From Betaproteobacteria bacterium (GTDB lineage: Bacteria; Pseudomonadota; Gammaproteobacteria; Burkholderiales; Usitatibacteraceae), in assembly GCA_016720855.1 (NCBI GenBank), contig JADKJU010000003.1, positions 744,001-808,000 on the forward strand: DNA of 64,000 nucleotides, in the 5' to 3' direction. Position 1 is the stretch's first letter; the number at the start of each line of letters is the position of its first letter. This document shows positions 7,418-15,644 of this stretch, one piece after another. Under the pieces are notes generated by a model. That model did no database searches, had not been told where the DNA came from, and saw only the letters and a program-made list of their open reading frames with translations. A program made the position numbers and the translations under genes.

Positions 7418-9181
7418 ATGTGCCCTACCTCTGTGCTACGCACTTCAACCGACCCCGCCGTTGGCGCCATTCTCGAGTCCAAGTTGGTTGGGGACATCAC
7501 TGGCCAATTCTTTGTTGCCAGGTACCAGCGCGGTTATCGCTGGGGCAAGCTGGAGGTCAAGTGTCTACTCGACGATATCCTAAGTAGTAAGGGAAATCCG
7601 TACAGTCTGCAGCCGGTCGTCGTGAAGTGTCGTACCGAAGGCGAGTGGGAACTCGTTGACGGTCAACAGCGCCTCACTACGCTCTACCTTATCTTCCTCT
7701 ACATGCAGCGAGAGGGGCTCCAAAAGACTGGCCCAACCTTCTCCATCACGTATGAAACCCGGCCAGGCAGTGAGACCTATTTGAAGGAACCGGATGCCGC
7801 CCTCAGCGGCACCAACATCGACTTCTTTCACCTTTACGCGGCTTATGACTGCATCCGGCAATGGTTTGAAAGCAAAGGCCACCGACTGCAGTTCGTGGCC
7901 AACGAGTTTTACGGATTCCTATTCAAGAGCGTGCGGGTCATCTGGTACGAAGCGCCGGTTGAACTGGACTCCACAACCCTCTTCACCCGTCTTAATGTTG
8001 GTCGCATTCCCCTCACCGACGCCGAGCTCGTCAAAGCGCTCCTGCTTTCGCGCAGTCGTGGTGCAGCCGAACGGACAGACCGTGCCCACGAGCTCGCTGC
8101 ACAGTGGGACAGCATTGAGCGAGACCTGCGCGACCCCGATGTATGGGCTTTCGTGACGGACGCGAAGGCTGATGACAGCCCCACCCGTATCACGCTTCTT
8201 CTCGACACTCTTGCTGGCGGTCCCAGAGGGCGCGATCGGCCGCGCTTTCACACCTTCGATATGCTGCGGCAACAAATCGAAGAGCGCTCGCCACAAGCGG
8301 TGTGGAACGAGGTGGTCGATCTTCACGCGCTAGTACTAGGCTGGTTTGCGAACCGCGACATCTACCACAAGATCGGCTACCTCGTTGCGGTCGGCCATCG
8401 CTTCGAGGACCTCGTAATGCTCGCTGATCAGTGCGCTAAGAGCACGTTTGAGGCTCTGCTAGACGAGCGCGTGCGCAATAGCATTGATCTCAGCGCGTCT
8501 GGTGTCAGAGAGCTTACGTACGACACCGACGCCGGCTACGACAAATGCGCGCGCCTCCTGCTGCTGATGAACGTCGAGACTGTGCGTCGTATGGAGCATT
8601 CCACAGAGCGCTACTCCTTTCGGATGCGCGGCGCGAAGGAGTGGTCACTTGAGCACATTCACGCTCAGCATGCGGAGAGCCTGACCAAAGTGGAGCAGTG
8701 GAAGGAGTGGTTGCGGCTACACCGGGAGGCGCTCGTCACCCTCCCAGCGACCGATGAACAGCGGCGCGACGCGCTTATCGCCAGGATTGACGATGTGCGG
8801 GACGATATTGACCGTCCAGCCTTTCACGTTCTGGCAAGAGACGTAGCCGACATGTTTACGCTCGCAGATAGCGCGAGTGCTACGCCCCTGCACTCCGTGC
8901 ATTCGATTACTAATCTTGCCCTCCTTTCGAGCGGTGATAACAGCGCCCTCGGTAATGCCGTGTTCGAGGTCAAGCGGCGGCGAATGTTGGAACTTGACCG
9001 AAAGGGTGCCTATATCCCGATCTGCACACGTCACGTGTTCCTCAAGTACTACACGAACACCGAGGCCCAGCAGATTCACTTCTGGAGCTCTCAAGATCGG
9101 GAGAGCTACCTCGAGGCAATGATCTCTCCGGCAAAGGGGGTGATCTACAAATACCTGAAGCCGGAAGAAAGTAAGCCATGA
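7418..9181 (+). CDS. DUF262/DUF1524 protein (GmrSD-like nuclease)
   Basis: A 587-aa protein. The N-terminal DUF262 domain (ParB/Srx-like NTPase fold) shows 'FFVARYQRGYRWG' (31-43) and the hallmark 'DGQQRLTTLYLI' (81-92). The C-terminal half has 'EWSLEHIHAQH' (about residues 406-416), matching the His-Me/HNH motif of DUF1524. The domain order is that of the GmrSD type IV restriction family, which cleaves modified phage DNA in an NTP-dependent way; the target here is unknown. The stop overlaps the start of the next DUF262 gene (ATGA at 9178), so the two are co-translated and probably act together. Confidence 0.88.
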   Translation: MCPTSVLRTSTDPAVGAILESKLVGDITGQFFVARYQRGYRWGKLEVKCLLDDILSSKGNPYSLQPVVVKCRTEGEWELVDGQQRLTTLYLIFLYMQREGLQKTGPTFSITYETRPGSETYLKEPDAALSGTNIDFFHLYAAYDCIRQWFESKGHRLQFVANEFYGFLFKSVRVIWYEAPVELDSTTLFTRLNVGRIPLTDAELVKALLLSRSRGAAERTDRAHELAAQWDSIERDLRDPDVWAFVTDAKADDSPTRITLLLDTLAGGPRGRDRPRFHTFDMLRQQIEERSPQAVWNEVVDLHALVLGWFANRDIYHKIGYLVAVGHRFEDLVMLADQCAKSTFEALLDERVRNSIDLSASGVRELTYDTDAGYDKCARLLLLMNVETVRRMEHSTERYSFRMRGAKEWSLEHIHAQHAESLTKVEQWKEWLRLHREALVTLPATDEQRRDALIARIDDVRDDIDRPAFHVLARDVADMFTLADSASATPLHSVHSITNLALLSSGDNSALGNAVFEVKRRRMLELDRKGAYIPICTRHVFLKYYTNTEAQQIHFWSSQDRESYLEAMISPAKGVIYKYLKPEESKP

Positions 9182-11451
9182 AGAGCTTCCTCAGCTCATA
9201 CAACGGTCTCTTCATGCATCACTCGCCCGATGCACCCACTGTTGAGAAGATCGAGATTCCCCTCATACAGCGCGATTATGCGCAGGGCCGTCAGGGTGGA
9301 GTGGTCGAGCGCATCCGAGACAACTTCCTCAACGTCCTTCAGCGCGCGGTCTCCCATGGTGAGCACGTGACGCTCGATTTCGTCTATGGCGAGGTTAAGG
9401 AAGGTACGCTGCACCCACTGGACGGACAACAGCGGCTCACCACTCTTTTTCTGTTGCATTGGTACCTCGCGTATCGCGCAGATCGCCTGGACCAGGAGCA
9501 GGGGTGGAAGCAGTTTTCTTACGCGACCCGCGCGAGCGCGCGTCTATTCTGCGAACGCCTCGTGGAGCGCCAACCGCCGGCCGGAACCGAGCGACTCTCG
9601 TCGTGGATCGAAGACCAGCCATGGTATTTGTACACTTGGCGCCATGACCCGACGATACAGTCGATGCTTGTGATGCTCGACGCGATGCATCAACGCTTTC
9701 GCAACGATGATTGCCTCACGGCCTGGGAGCGCCTTGTCGATTCCAAGAGCCCAGCTATTTCCTTCCATCTGCTGCCGATGGAGGAGATGGGCCTTAGCGA
9801 CGATCTCTACATCAAAATGAATTCGCGGGGGAAACCCCTATCCCCATTCGAAAACTTTAAGGCTCGCTTCGAACAAACGCTCGAGGAATCATGCCCCGAC
9901 CGCGTTAAGGAGCTTGCCCTAAAGGTAGACGGCGCCTGGTCGGACATGCTCTGGCCCTTCCATGGCAATGATTTCATCGTCGACGACGAGTTTCTGCACT
10001 ACTTCCACTTTGTGACCGAGATTTGCGAGTGGCGCAGAGGACGCCTTGCCGTCGGCGAGATTGCTCCTCTTGCCGAGCGCGTGTACGGGTCAACTAATCC
10101 CAAGGCTGCGGAACACCTCGACTTTCTATTTCAAGCCTTCGACACGTGGGTCGAGGCCGACACTGCTGCTGTATTCGGAGGTCTGTTTGTGGCCGCCCCG
10201 GCTTCCTCTGAATTGAGTGACCCCACCAAGACCGTGCTTTACGGCCAAGAAGGTAGTCGCCTCGAAATCAACCTCTTCTCCGCTTGTTGCCGTAGTTACG
10301 GCGAGATGCGCGGCAAGAGCCGTGTCTTTAGCTTGGCGCATACCTTGTTGCTTTACGCGGTGATCCTGCACCGCCTGCACGAGACTCCCGAATTCGCGCG
10401 GCGGCTGCGTGTTTTGCGCAACCTAGTGGAGGCTTCCAGCAACGAGCTACGTTTGGAAAGAATGCCCGCGCTCGTCGCAGACGTTGAACGCATCGTCGTA
10501 GGGGGAGCGCTCGAAGGGGTAACCTCGTTTAACCAGACGCAGGTTGCCGATGAACGCCTGAAGGCAGAATGGCTCGCGACGAATCAACAGCTTGCAGGTG
10601 CCTTGTTTCAGCTCGAGGACCACCCGATATTGCGCGGCTGCCTCGCGGCATTCGATCTCGATGCAACCTCTTTTGCACAGCGGGCGAGCGCCTTTCATCA
10701 GCTTTTCTCAGACCCCGGCTGCTGGTTGTCGCTCACGGGGGCACTGCTTGCTACGGGCGACTATTCCCGGCAGGTCACCACACGCATCTTTCAGCTCGGG
10801 TCATCTTCAAACCTCGTGCCCTGGCGCAGACTGTTGACTAACGTCGAGCGCTCCGACCTAAAGCTCACACGTGAGGTACTTGGGCGACTCCTCGATGAGG
10901 TAGCGAACGCCGGTGGTGACCTGCACGGCTGCCTCAGTGGGATGCAAGAGCGTTGGCTCAAGACATGCGAGGACAATCAAACCTTTGACTGGCGATACTA
11001 CCTTGTGAAGTACGTCGCTATGCGCGAGGGAGGTTCAGGGATCTACATCGGCTGGAATGGTGCGCTGGGATACCTGGTCTGCATGCTCGACAAAATTCAG
11101 ATGAACAGTTGGTACCGTGATCCTTATCTACAAGCGATCCATCGTGAAAGTGGCGTAAAGGGTGCTGTCGACGACCCGTGGTTCACCGGCTACGAGACAC
11201 AGCCCCGATGGATGCGACTGGTAAAGACCGGCATTGAACTGCGGTGCGTTGAGGCCGGAATCGAACTGAAATGCACTGTCGCCAGCGACGCCTTCACGCG
11301 CATCTGTGAGAAGCATGGTGCTCAATGCATTGGCGACAAGACGTTGTTGCGAATTCCGCAAGTCGAGCGCGACGGTAAATCTGTCGATGCCAGTGACAGA
11401 GTTCAGTTGGGGGCAGCGCTTCTGCGTGACCTCGTTGAGGCCGCGCTGTAG
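9178..11451 (+). CDS. Second DUF262 protein of a tandem pair
   Basis: A 757-aa protein. The DUF262 core is clear: 'IPLIQRDYAQGR' (about 27-38), 'LDGQQRLTTLFLLHWYL' (about 80-96) and 'DDLYIKMNSRGKPLSPFEN' (about 207-225), the last being a characteristic DUF262 signature. I do not see an HNH/DUF1524 motif in the long, mostly helical C-terminal part (about 300-757), so this subunit may sense or hydrolyse NTP while its partner cuts DNA (inference). It is co-translated with the first DUF262 gene. Codons look more A+T-rich than the flanking phage genes, consistent with separate acquisition. Confidence 0.85.
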   Translation: MKSFLSSYNGLFMHHSPDAPTVEKIEIPLIQRDYAQGRQGGVVERIRDNFLNVLQRAVSHGEHVTLDFVYGEVKEGTLHPLDGQQRLTTLFLLHWYLAYRADRLDQEQGWKQFSYATRASARLFCERLVERQPPAGTERLSSWIEDQPWYLYTWRHDPTIQSMLVMLDAMHQRFRNDDCLTAWERLVDSKSPAISFHLLPMEEMGLSDDLYIKMNSRGKPLSPFENFKARFEQTLEESCPDRVKELALKVDGAWSDMLWPFHGNDFIVDDEFLHYFHFVTEICEWRRGRLAVGEIAPLAERVYGSTNPKAAEHLDFLFQAFDTWVEADTAAVFGGLFVAAPASSELSDPTKTVLYGQEGSRLEINLFSACCRSYGEMRGKSRVFSLAHTLLLYAVILHRLHETPEFARRLRVLRNLVEASSNELRLERMPALVADVERIVVGGALEGVTSFNQTQVADERLKAEWLATNQQLAGALFQLEDHPILRGCLAAFDLDATSFAQRASAFHQLFSDPGCWLSLTGALLATGDYSRQVTTRIFQLGSSSNLVPWRRLLTNVERSDLKLTREVLGRLLDEVANAGGDLHGCLSGMQERWLKTCEDNQTFDWRYYLVKYVAMREGGSGIYIGWNGALGYLVCMLDKIQMNSWYRDPYLQAIHRESGVKGAVDDPWFTGYETQPRWMRLVKTGIELRCVEAGIELKCTVASDAFTRICEKHGAQCIGDKTLLRIPQVERDGKSVDASDRVQLGAALLRDLVEAAL

Positions 11452-11518
11452 CTTCAATGCGGGTTCGCGGCGGCTGCGTCGCAATTCCGAGTCTGCTCGG
11501 TAGATATTTGCACGCTAT

Positions 11519-11992
11519 TCAGCGAAGAACTTGCCCTCGTTGCGCGTTCCAGCATGACGGGACGCCGTCTCGCAGCAACCCCAATAGCGTCACATTGCGC
11601 GGCAACTCGCCCCGCAGGGCTGTTTCCACGAGGTCCGGCGCCAGTATCGCGAGCCTCAAGTGGTCGCTGACGAACGTCTTGTGGAGTCCTTCGCGCCCCG
11701 CGATCTCGGCGGTATCAGCGACCACGCCGGTATCCAGGAGGTGTTGCCAGTAGATTCCCCGGCCGAGCGCCCGTAAGAGCGTGGTGTCGTAACTGGGCGG
11801 CAGTGACGGGCTCTGGCTGCGATCCGTAACGGGATCTTCAACGTTTGCGGGCGCGACTACGACCTTCCTGACGCCGCGTCGCTTGAATTGGAGGGGCACA
11901 AACGTGGTGATCTTGATCCCCCCGTTTTCCAAAGGATGGCGGCGTTCATGGGGCGCGCCGATCTGAAGCACTTTCTTCCGGTAGACAATCAT
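11519..11992 (-). CDS. Recombinase-associated HTH protein
   Basis: A 157-aa protein. The middle (about residues 72-130) has an HTH preceded by 'LLRALGRGIYWQHLLDTG', then 'AEIAGREGLHKTFVSDHLRLAILAPDLV', a pattern that frequently accompanies or is fused to serine recombinases in proteobacterial mobile elements. Its ATG overlaps the TGA of the recombinase gene (11992-11989), so it is co-expressed. A role as accessory DNA-binding or directionality factor is inferred. It is the outermost prophage-side gene at the left boundary. Confidence 0.65.
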   Translation of the reverse strand: MIVYRKKVLQIGAPHERRHPLENGGIKITTFVPLQFKRRGVRKVVVAPANVEDPVTDRSQSPSLPPSYDTTLLRALGRGIYWQHLLDTGVVADTAEIAGREGLHKTFVSDHLRLAILAPDLVETALRGELPRNVTLLGLLRDGVPSCWNAQRGQVLR

Positions 11993-13353
11993 CGCGCCTC
12001 CACCTCGAACATTTCGCTACCGATCGCATCGGGTGAAAGCTCGCCTGCCAACTCCTTCCAGCCGGTCTCCCGCCAGACAATATCGATGCCATCAGAGAGC
12101 AGGTTTACGCGCTCGATCAAGAGGTTCACAAGGCGTTCTTGCTCCTCCTCGAAGATCTGCTTCCACACGAGCCCGAGGCGTCGCATAGCAAGGACGACGG
12201 TCGGCTCCCCTATCTTCGGGTGTAGGTGCTTCACCTGCTCCCAGACGCACTGAACTGACTCGGGCGACTGCAAGGCAGCGATTACCTGGGCTACGACGAC
12301 CTCTTCGATTTGCTCGGCCGGGATGAACCCGCTCGCACTGGCGCCGTTCCCGTAACGCCTGTCCTCCTTCGGAACGTAGTAGCGGTACTTCTTGCCGGCG
12401 GCATTGGTCGTGAACGTGACGTGGTATTTGTCGCCGCCAGGTCCGTAGAGAAGCCCTCGGAGGAGCGCCCCCGTTCGTCCGCGTATGGCTGTTTTGCCAC
12501 CTCTTTCCTTGGAGTCCTCCGCATGGATCGCCTGGACGCGATCCCACAGTTCGCGCGTGATGATGGGCTCGTGTTGGCCGGCGTAGACGACGCCCTTATG
12601 TCGTATCTCCCCCACGTAGATCGGGTTTCTTAGAGCCTTGCCAAGATACTTCTTGTCCATGGGAGTCCCGACGTGGGCTCTACCCTCCGTCGATACCCAG
12701 GATTTCGTGGTGACGCCATCGTAGGCGAGTTCCCGACATAGGTCGGTCGCGGAGCGAGTTACCACAAACCTCTCAAACATTCGCCTAACGGTCGGCGCTT
12801 CCGCCTTGTTGATCACAAGGTGCCGATCTTTCACGTCATAGCCGAGCGGGGGGAAACCTCCCATCCACATCCCCTTGCGCTTGGATGCCGCGATCTTGTC
12901 GCGAATGCGCTCGCCCGTGACCTCGCGCTCGAACTGGGCGAAGGAAAGGAGAATGTTCAACATGAGACGCCCCATGGAGGATGTCGTGTTGAACTGCTGG
13001 GTGACGGAAACAAAGGACACCTTGTGCCGCTCGAAGACCTCGATCAGCCGGGCAAAGTCGGCGAGGCTTCGAGTCAGGCGGTCGATCTTGTAGACGACCA
13101 CGATGTCGATCTGGTCGGCCATGATGTCGTCCATCAGGCGCTTGAGCGCTGGGCGCTCCATGTTGCCGCCCGAGTAGCCGCCATCGTCATAGTCATCACT
13201 CACCGGCAGCCACCCCTCCGTCCGCTGGCTCACGATGTAGGCTTGCCCCGCTTCACGCTGGGCGTCGAGCGAATTGAAGGTCTGGTCCAGTCGTTCGTCG
13301 GTGGACACGCGGGTGTAGACGGCGCAGCGCTTCCTGATCACGACGGCGTTCAT
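11989..13353 (-). CDS. Large serine recombinase (integrase)
   Basis: A 454-aa site-specific recombinase, likely the prophage integrase. The resolvase domain has catalytic Ser17 in 'CAVYTRVSTDE', then 'YDDGGYSGGNMERPAL' and 'DIVVVYKIDRLTRSLADF'. A recombinase domain with 'PPLGYDV' and 'YVGEIRHKGVVYAGQHEPI' follows. The zinc-ribbon segment ('LLRGLLYGPGGDKYHV') lacks the usual Cys pairs, and the coiled-coil end is short. It catalyses strand exchange through a phosphoserine link at short att cores. It overlaps the DUF2924 gene upstream and the HTH gene downstream, forming a 4-gene operon. No att sites could be identified by eye. Confidence 0.93.
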   Translation of the reverse strand: MNAVVIRKRCAVYTRVSTDERLDQTFNSLDAQREAGQAYIVSQRTEGWLPVSDDYDDGGYSGGNMERPALKRLMDDIMADQIDIVVVYKIDRLTRSLADFARLIEVFERHKVSFVSVTQQFNTTSSMGRLMLNILLSFAQFEREVTGERIRDKIAASKRKGMWMGGFPPLGYDVKDRHLVINKAEAPTVRRMFERFVVTRSATDLCRELAYDGVTTKSWVSTEGRAHVGTPMDKKYLGKALRNPIYVGEIRHKGVVYAGQHEPIITRELWDRVQAIHAEDSKERGGKTAIRGRTGALLRGLLYGPGGDKYHVTFTTNAAGKKYRYYVPKEDRRYGNGASASGFIPAEQIEEVVVAQVIAALQSPESVQCVWEQVKHLHPKIGEPTVVLAMRRLGLVWKQIFEEEQERLVNLLIERVNLLSDGIDIVWRETGWKELAGELSPDAIGSEMFEVEAR

Positions 13354-13811
13354 TTGGCCCCCTTCTGATACTTCCCAAGGCCAAAGAACAGGGGACCCGA
13401 CCAGGGCGTTCCGGTGATGTGGCGGGCGACGGCGGAGAGACTCTTGTATCGACGTCCCTCGTACTCGTAGAGGCCGTCGGCAAGTGCGAGGACGCGATGC
13501 TCGCGATCGCCGAAGTCGCGCAGGAGTACGGTGCCCGGCACGATGTGGATATCGGCGGGCCTGCGGAACTTGATCTTCGAGTTCGCCTCACCGATTTGCA
13601 GGTACTGCTTACGCACCTCGGGCTTTACGCCTCCGAACGCCTCCTCCTGGATCTTGTAGGCGACCCGCGCTTCGACGTAGTCCCGGTTGTGATGGCCCGG
13701 GCGACGCGGGAAGTACTGATCCCACAGCGCCCACAGTTCTTTCATGTCGAGGTTCGGCAGCGCCGCAACCTGGGCGGCCACCGACTTCTCCTGCGATTGC
13801 ACCTTCATCAT
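13350..13811 (-). CDS. DUF2924 domain protein
   Basis: A 153-aa member of DUF2924, a family that commonly precedes serine recombinase genes. It shows 'MKELWALWDQYFP' (24-36), 'YVEARVAYKIQEEAFGG' (46-62), 'PGTVLLRDFGDREHRVLAL' (92-110) and 'YEGRRYKSLSAVARHITG' (117-134) ending in a 'GPLFFGL' motif. Biochemistry is unknown; a recombination accessory role is inferred from constant linkage. The start overlaps the stop of the small upstream gene (TGATG at 13808-13811). A 33-bp promoter-like element lies 25 nt upstream of the start, inside that small gene. Confidence 0.85.
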   Translation of the reverse strand: MMKVQSQEKSVAAQVAALPNLDMKELWALWDQYFPRRPGHHNRDYVEARVAYKIQEEAFGGVKPEVRKQYLQIGEANSKIKFRRPADIHIVPGTVLLRDFGDREHRVLALADGLYEYEGRRYKSLSAVARHITGTPWSGPLFFGLGKYQKGAK

Positions 13812-13993
13812 CGAACCCTTTCTTGAGACGGGGTTGTATGAAGGCGCTCGGGGGGCGAGAAGCCAAGCGAAATGTCGCTCTCGCGGGGAAGTGTCGCGTG
13901 CAGGCGCGCGATGACATCCACCAGGATCGAGGCGACCTCGCGGGCCCTGGCCTGCGGTGTCATCGCCTCCGATGGAATACGTTTGACGGTCAT
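13808..13993 (-). CDS. Small protein upstream of DUF2924
   Basis: A 61-aa protein from the ATG at 13993; a TTG at 14017 would add 8 residues. It begins 'MTVKRIPSEAMTPQARARE' and continues with an amphipathic helix ('VASILVDVIARLHATL'). It is too short to assign. Small proteins of this kind regularly head recombinase/DUF2924 operons. The leader carries a pair of inverted CGGTCATATT/AATATGACCG arms (13987-14039) that overlap the start, suggesting control of the operon. Confidence 0.55.
   Translation of the reverse strand: MTVKRIPSEAMTPQARAREVASILVDVIARLHATLPRESDISLGFSPPERLHTTPSQERVR
13836..13868 (-). promoter_or_regulatory. 33-bp promoter-like element, copy D
   Basis: Read on the minus strand it has GCTTGGCTTC, then TTCATAC, with TTGGCT and TTCATA separated by exactly 18 nt. 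It is 25 nt before the DUF2924 start. Three other copies, at 31546, 32477 and 32755, have the same spacing before other minus-strand genes. Confidence 0.5.
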
Positions 13994-14039
13994 ATTGGTA
14001 TCCGTGAGGTTGTTCAAACCGTCACAAAGAATATGACCG
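13987..14039. promoter_or_regulatory. Inverted repeat at the start of the recombinase operon
   Basis: Arms CGGTCATATT (13987-13996) and AATATGACCG (14030-14039) are perfect complements with 33 nt between. They bracket the translation start region of the small gene. This is a candidate operator for a dimeric repressor or a looped leader. Confidence 0.4.
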
Positions 14040-14119
14040 CCCCAAGGGCAGAAAAGCGCGCGTTAGCGTCGATCAGCGATCGAGAGCAAAGAATCGCGCG
14101 GCCCCGCGAAAGCCGGCAA

Positions 14120-14410
14120 TCAGCGGGTCGGGTACTGGCCGCTTTCGATGAAGCGATCGTACGTGTCGGAGATGGGCTCTTCGCCGTCCCGCGCCCAGCG
14201 CGGCTCGAACTTCGGAACGATGAGGAGGGAGAGCACTCGTTCCAGAGCGTCGGACGTGTGCTTCATTTCCCGGAGCATCTCGCCCGGTGGGGCGTTCTTG
14301 AACCAGCGGTTGGCTGGCACCAGCGCGCCCTCGGCGCATTGGCGCACCGAACTGTTGGCTGCCAGGGTATCGGGAAAGGGTTCAAGGGGGCCATTCCGGG
14401 GGCGCTTCAA
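14120..14410 (-). CDS. Hypothetical protein, 96 aa
   Basis: Not recognised. Features are 'PLEPFPDTLAANSSVRQCAEGA' across residues 8-29, a 'NRWFKNAPPGEMLREMKHT' stretch and a C-terminal 'PISDTYDRFIESGQYP'. Its start overlaps the end of the ImmA/IrrE gene by 29 nt on the same strand, implying coupled expression with the repressor/protease pair. No HTH or membrane segment is seen. Confidence 0.55.
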   Translation of the reverse strand: MKRPRNGPLEPFPDTLAANSSVRQCAEGALVPANRWFKNAPPGEMLREMKHTSDALERVLSLLIVPKFEPRWARDGEEPISDTYDRFIESGQYPTR

Positions 14411-15047
14411 GCCTCAGTCGCTGAAGCCTGGCCGGACGGCTGCGGGACCACCGCCGCATCATGCCGTTATCCCAGTAGACGAGGACCGCGGGTTGGTCCG
14501 TGATTTCCACCACGCGGATGCACATGGCTTCGAAGGACACTCCGTAGAACTTGGCCATCTCGCTTACGAGGTCGAAGGTGATCTCTCCGCTTTCGATCTC
14601 TTGGCGAACGAGGTTTGCGGGCATGAGGAGGTAGCTCGCGAATTGGTTCGCCTGCGCCTCGATGTTCTCTTCCCCGGTGTCCTTCTCGACGATCACGGCA
14701 GACCCGCAGCGAAACTCCGTCTGCCGCTGGCTGTGCAGCACGTAGTGACCCAACTCGTGGGCCTTGGTAAAGCGCTGCCGTTCGGGGGAGGCCGTCGCCT
14801 TAAAGCTTAGCCACCACTCCTGGGGGTTGGCGGGATTACGGGCCAGGCAGCCGTCGATGTCTTTCCAGTCAGCACCATGAATGCGGGTAATCGGATCGTC
14901 CCGCTGATACATGGTGTGAGCGGTGAGCGCCAGGTGGTCGACATCAATGGGAAAGCGCCCCTCGCCCAAGGGCTCGAGCCAGCGGGAGATCTTGTTGGCA
15001 GCCTTTGCGCCGGTGGTGTCCGGCGATTTCGGGGCGCCAGGGGTCAC
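14382..15047 (-). CDS. ImmA/IrrE family metallo-endopeptidase
   Basis: A 221-aa zinc protease. 'FTKAHELGHYVLH' places the HExxH motif at residues 97-101, and 'EAQANQFASYLLMP' (about 131-144) supplies the third ligand Glu. The family cleaves the cognate XRE repressor to derepress mobile elements or DNA-damage genes. The GTG start overlaps the TGA of the XRE gene (GTGA at 15047-15044). Unlike the simplest ImmA it has about 90 residues before the zinc site and a roughly 70-residue C-terminal extension that could sense a signal. Confidence 0.9.
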   Translation of the reverse strand: MTPGAPKSPDTTGAKAANKISRWLEPLGEGRFPIDVDHLALTAHTMYQRDDPITRIHGADWKDIDGCLARNPANPQEWWLSFKATASPERQRFTKAHELGHYVLHSQRQTEFRCGSAVIVEKDTGEENIEAQANQFASYLLMPANLVRQEIESGEITFDLVSEMAKFYGVSFEAMCIRVVEITDQPAVLVYWDNGMMRRWSRSRPARLQRLRLEAPPEWPP

Positions 15048-15403
15048 TCGCCCTTCTTTCCGTGGAACACCTCCATCATTTTCCGGAAGGTCTCGCGGTC
15101 AGCAGGCGTCATTCCCAGGTAGTTCCGGAAGAACGCGACGTCCTCGGGCTTGGTCTTGGCACCCGCGGCCTCGGACATCTCCTCGCCCATCAGGTCTTGC
15201 AGGGTGACACCGAGCGCTTTTGCAAGATTGCTCATGACAACGGCCGACGTGCGCTGCTCGCGTTGCTCAGGGTTGTTCTCCAGGGCCCAGATATAGCTCT
15301 TCGAGACACCAACCTCGTCGGCTAACTGCTCCATCGTCATTTTCCGTTCCTGCCGGAACCGTCGAAGTCGTTTGCCGAATGCTGCGCTGGCTGGTTGTGC
15401 CAT
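15044..15403 (-). CDS. XRE-family phage repressor
   Basis: A 119-aa DNA-binding protein. The HTH_3 domain occupies about residues 10-65: 'LRRFRQERKMTMEQLADEVG', 'SKSYIWALENN', then 'SNLAKALGVTLQDLM'. The C-terminal 45 residues are charged and helical and are a plausible dimerisation or ImmA-cleavage region. The gene is divergent from the early operon. The spacer holds a consensus-like rightward promoter with an inverted repeat round its -10, the probable operator. By position it is the lysogeny repressor. Confidence 0.88.
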   Translation of the reverse strand: MAQPASAAFGKRLRRFRQERKMTMEQLADEVGVSKSYIWALENNPEQREQRTSAVVMSNLAKALGVTLQDLMGEEMSEAAGAKTKPEDVAFFRNYLGMTPADRETFRKMMEVFHGKKGE

Positions 15404-15409
15404 GGGTTA

Positions 15410-15442
15410 TCCACAAGGACCTGTTGATATCCTGTGGAAAAT
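15410..15442. promoter_or_regulatory. Imperfect palindrome upstream of the repressor gene
   Basis: TATCCACAAGGA and TCCTGTGGA are near-complementary arms flanking CCTGTTGATA, just upstream of the XRE start at 15403. This is a candidate autoregulatory site; the arms differ by one missing base. Confidence 0.35.
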
Positions 15443-15474
15443 AGCACAACTGAGAACTTTTGGGATCACGGTAG

Positions 15475-15502
15475 TTGACCTGCGAACTTGCGCGGGTAGA
15501 AT
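15475..15502 (+). promoter_or_regulatory. Rightward early promoter (sigma-70 type)
   Basis: TTGACC (15475-15480) and TAGAAT (15497-15502) are separated by 16 nt, close to consensus. It points into the early operon beginning at 15645, in the spacer divergent from the repressor gene. Confidence 0.6.
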
Positions 15503-15515
15503 AGGCGCCAAGTTC
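15484..15515. promoter_or_regulatory. Inverted repeat around the early promoter -10 (operator)
   Basis: GAACTTGCGC (15484-15493) and GCGCCAAGTTC (15505-15515) are complementary with one bulge and flank TAGAAT. Another GAACTT lies at about 15454. Binding here would block RNA polymerase, as expected for the XRE protein encoded next door. Confidence 0.55.
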
Positions 15516-15644
15516 ACTATCGTTGTACCGGCATTTGCCGAGTGTGGGTGAGCGATGAACTGGTCAACCCGCTTGGCACGCGCCGGAAGATCCCATGGCA
15601 GGACTTGGGCGTGCGACCTGGCACAGAAACAGGGGCACACACTG

